Assembly: GCF_001880325.1 (NCBI RefSeq)
Contig: NZ_CP016312.1
Location: forward strand, 992,001 to 1,056,000
Reading direction: 5' to 3'
Length of the DNA stretch: 64,000 nucleotides
DNA from: Thermus brockianus
GTDB lineage: Bacteria; Deinococcota; Deinococci; Deinococcales; Thermaceae
How positions within the stretch are numbered: the stretch's first letter is position 1; each line of letters opens with the position of its first letter. The notes under the pieces were generated by a model. The model did no database searches, was not told where the DNA came from, and saw only the letters and a list, made by a program, of their open reading frames with translations. Position numbers and translations under genes: made by a program. Of this stretch, positions 62,419 through 64,000 are shown in pieces.

Positions 62419-62989
62419 AACGTCCCTCCAGATACCCCCGCACGTAGGCCTCCCGGTCTAAGGGCAGGCGCACCCCCAAAGCCTCCCCCAGGAGGAAGCG
62501 GGCGAAAAGGGGGCCCACGAAGGCCAAGGCCAGCTCCTCTGGGGGCTCGTCTGGCCGCAAAAGGCCCTCCACCTGCTTGGCCCGGAAAAAGCCCAAAATC
62601 CTTCCCAAGGCCATCCCAAGCCCCCTCGGGGGGCCTTCCGCCAGGAGCTCGGGGTGGCGCAAAAACTCGGTGAGGAGCTTGGGGAGGAGGGTCCGGTGAG
62701 CCTGCAAAAACTCCTGGTAGACCTCGGCAAGGACCAAAAGCCCCTCCTCCAAGGGCATACCTTCCCCGGGAAACCGCTCCACAAAGCCTTGGGGAAAGAA
62801 AGCGGCCACGGCCTTCTGGAAAAGGGCCTTCTTACTCCCAAAACGGCGAAAGAGGGTTACCTCGCTCACCCCTGCCCGCCGGGCCACCTCCTTGGTGGTG
62901 GCCCCCCGGTAGCCCCGCTCCGCCAAAAGCTCCAAAGCGGCCTGGAGAAGGCGGGCCTCGAGGGGGTCGGCTTCCGCAAGTAAGCGCAT
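62405..62989 (-). CDS. TetR-family transcriptional regulator
   Basis: 194 residues. The N-terminal helix-turn-helix is LELLAERGYRGATTKEVARR then AGVSEVTLFRRFGSKKALFQ, the standard TetR DNA-binding segment. The C-terminal helical ligand domain starts at about residue 55. As first gene of the exporter operon it probably represses its own promoter; an inverted repeat covers the predicted transcript start and its start codon. Its ligand is likely the exported compound or a membrane signal (inference). Divergent from pspA. Confidence 0.92.
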   Translation of the reverse strand: MRLLAEADPLEARLLQAALELLAERGYRGATTKEVARRAGVSEVTLFRRFGSKKALFQKAVAAFFPQGFVERFPGEGMPLEEGLLVLAEVYQEFLQAHRTLLPKLLTEFLRHPELLAEGPPRGLGMALGRILGFFRAKQVEGLLRPDEPPEELALAFVGPLFARFLLGEALGVRLPLDREAYVRGYLEGRYGAR

Positions 62990-62995
62990 ACTTAC
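62980..62995 (-). promoter_or_regulatory. Candidate TetR operator
   Basis: Inverted repeat GTAAG-N6-CTTAC spans the tetR start codon and the predicted +1. An overlapping 10-bp palindrome, ACTTACAAGT, lies at 62990-62999. Confidence 0.5.
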
Positions 62996-63001
62996 AAGTC
63001 C

Positions 63002-63030
63002 ACCCTACCCCCGTTCCCCCGCCCCGTCAA
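63002..63030 (-). promoter_or_regulatory. Promoter of the tetR-exporter operon
   Basis: On the minus strand, TTGACG (63030-63025), a 17-nt spacer and TAGGGT (63007-63002), placing +1 near 62995. Confidence 0.65.
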
Positions 63031-63059
63031 GGGTGTGGCATACTGGACCTGGAGGCAGC

Positions 63060-63722
63060 ATGAACCTACTAGACCGCCTTGGGCGTCTCATCCGCGCCAA
63101 CCTAAACGAGCTTTTGCGCCGGGCCGAGGACCCGGAGAAGATCCTGGAACAGGCCCTCTTGGACATGAAAGAAGCCCTCAAGGAGGCCCGGGAACAGGTG
63201 GCGGCGGCCATGGCCGAGGCCAAGCGCCTGGAGCGGGAGGTGGAAAGCCACGAGAAGGAGGCCGCCCTCTGGGAGGAAAAGGCCAAGGAAGCCCTAAAGG
63301 CCTCCCGGGAGGACCTGGCCAAAGAGGCCCTAAGGCGCAGGAAGCGGGCTTTGGACCTGGCGGAGGGCTTCAAGGCACAACTGGCGGAGCACCGGGCCCT
63401 CACCGAGCGGCTCATGACCCAGCTCAAGGCCCTGGAGGCCAAGATTGACGAGGCCGAGGCCAGGAAGAAGCTCCTCTTGGCCCGGAAGAAGGGGGTGGAG
63501 GCGGCGGAGGCGGTGCGCCGGATGGAGTCCCGCTGGGAAGGGCACCCCGCCCTCGAGGCCTTTGAGGAAATGGAGGCCCGCATCCTGGCCCTGGAGGACC
63601 GGCACGAGGCCCTAAAGGCCCTGGACGGCCTGGACCTGGAAAAGGCGCTCGCCGCCCTGTCCGGGGAGAAGGAACTGGAGGAAGAGCTCCTTCGGCTCAA
63701 GCGGGAGCTAGGCCAAGCCTAG
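63060..63722 (+). CDS. pspA: PspA/IM30 family protein
   Basis: 220 residues, almost wholly coiled coil. The N-terminal amphipathic helix MNLLDRLGRLIRANLNELLR leads to RAEDPEKILEQALLDMKEAL and EAREQVAAAMAEAKRLEREV, the typical PspA start, and a long central hairpin (AKEALKASREDLAKEALRRR, LDLAEGFKAQLAEHRALTER). It ends with a short C-terminal helix. PspA/IM30 proteins polymerise on the inner membrane and protect it under stress. ATG 63060 follows CTGGAGG; the in-frame ATG at 63033 lacks a site. Divergent from the exporter operon. Confidence 0.92.
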   Translation: MNLLDRLGRLIRANLNELLRRAEDPEKILEQALLDMKEALKEAREQVAAAMAEAKRLEREVESHEKEAALWEEKAKEALKASREDLAKEALRRRKRALDLAEGFKAQLAEHRALTERLMTQLKALEAKIDEAEARKKLLLARKKGVEAAEAVRRMESRWEGHPALEAFEEMEARILALEDRHEALKALDGLDLEKALAALSGEKELEEELLRLKRELGQA

Positions 63723-63770
63723 CCTCGGCCCGGAACCTGAGTGTTGGCCAGCCTACGGCGGGAATCAGGG

Positions 63771-63776
63771 TAAACT
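63771..63776 (+). promoter_or_regulatory. -10 box of the lipoprotein gene (leaderless)
   Basis: TAAACT, CCCTACC, then the ATG at 63784. Confidence 0.45.
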
Positions 63777-63783
63777 CCCTACC

Positions 63784-64000
63784 ATGAGGCGGTCCCTTAT
63801 GGCCCTCTCCCTTCTCCTCGCCGCCTGCGCCCCCCAGGTAACCCATGCCCCCGAGGCCCGGCCCTTCCTAAAAAGCGAGGCCTTCTACCCCATGGCCACG
63901 GGGCTGGAGTGGGTCTATGTGCCCGAGGGGGAACCCCTCTCCTCCCCGCCCTACCGGGTGCGGGTGGAAGGCCCCGCCCTCTACGAGGGCCAGGAAGCCC
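63784..64000 (+). CDS. Lipoprotein (N-terminal part, runs off the window)
   Basis: 72 residues visible. MRRSLMALSLLLAACAPQVT carries a signal peptide with lipobox LAAC, so Cys15 is the lipidated residue. The mature part (EARPFLKSEAFYPMATGLEW, VYVPEGEPLSSPPYRVRVEG) starts like a secreted beta-rich protein; no family can be named from this fragment. It follows pspA by 61 bp and has its own -10 box. Confidence 0.75.
   Translation, partial: MRRSLMALSLLLAACAPQVTHAPEARPFLKSEAFYPMATGLEWVYVPEGEPLSSPPYRVRVEGPALYEGQEA

Overview
The window is a chromosomal segment of a Thermus species, close to T. thermophilus or T. aquaticus. It is about two-thirds G+C with strong G/C in third codon positions. It carries hallmark Thermus genes: a caa3 oxidase with a fused subunit I+III, a cytochrome c-fused subunit II, a fused heme A/heme O synthase, a DnaE ending in the Thermus-type VPF tail, and a GlnK lacking Tyr51. 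There is no prophage, plasmid or CRISPR array. The only mobile element is one intact 1037-bp IS. No stretch longer than about 300 bases lacks a gene.

Layout. 1-4.1 kb: rpsA (its 3' part lies off the window) with a structured leader, a small YvlD-like membrane protein, a CBS protein, a UspA protein and an MFS transporter. 4.2-7.7 kb: tRNA-Arg(CCG), a membrane-anchored SurA/PpiC chaperone and phosphoglucomutase. 7.7-13.1 kb: a leftward sugar operon (binding protein, two permeases, GH31 alpha-glucosidase) behind a clear promoter and palindrome. 13.1-18.6 kb: asparaginase, a DUF309 protein, a tungstate-type ABC importer, TrmL and an AlbA_2-type ATP-binding regulator. 18.7-23.3 kb: amt-glnK, hrcA, a MoaD-MoaE fusion, a tiny membrane protein and rlmN. 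23.3-31.2 kb: acyl-CoA dehydrogenase, a Clp1-like polynucleotide kinase, leuS behind a probable attenuator, yihY and proBA. 31.3-37.8 kb: two tRNAs and the caa3 oxidase operon. 37.9-43.9 kb: pckA, pgi, a GNAT/acyl-CoA-synthetase-like fusion and a TrmH-family methyltransferase. 43.9-50 kb: a probable structured ncRNA divergent from groES-groEL, then dnaE. 50-59 kb: housekeeping genes, the IS, SAM hydroxide adenosyltransferase, surE, csp, slyD and a cysteine synthase. 59-64 kb: a TetR-ABC exporter-beta-barrel-LolA-like operon divergent from pspA and a lipoprotein.

Regulation is the most informative layer. Many genes have a TANNNT box exactly 6-7 nt before the start codon, the signature of leaderless mRNAs. 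HrcA is encoded at 20.4 kb, and groESL has a CIRCE-shaped inverted repeat (N9 spacer, unusual arm sequence) immediately downstream of a near-consensus promoter. leuS has a leader peptide, competing hairpins and a terminator.

Five genes (pgm, malG-like permease, tupA-like, pckA and the GNAT/acyl-CoA synthetase) each need one extra base to read through. In at least three of them the missing base lies in a run of six G/C. These look more like homopolymer undercalls in the assembly than true pseudogenes.
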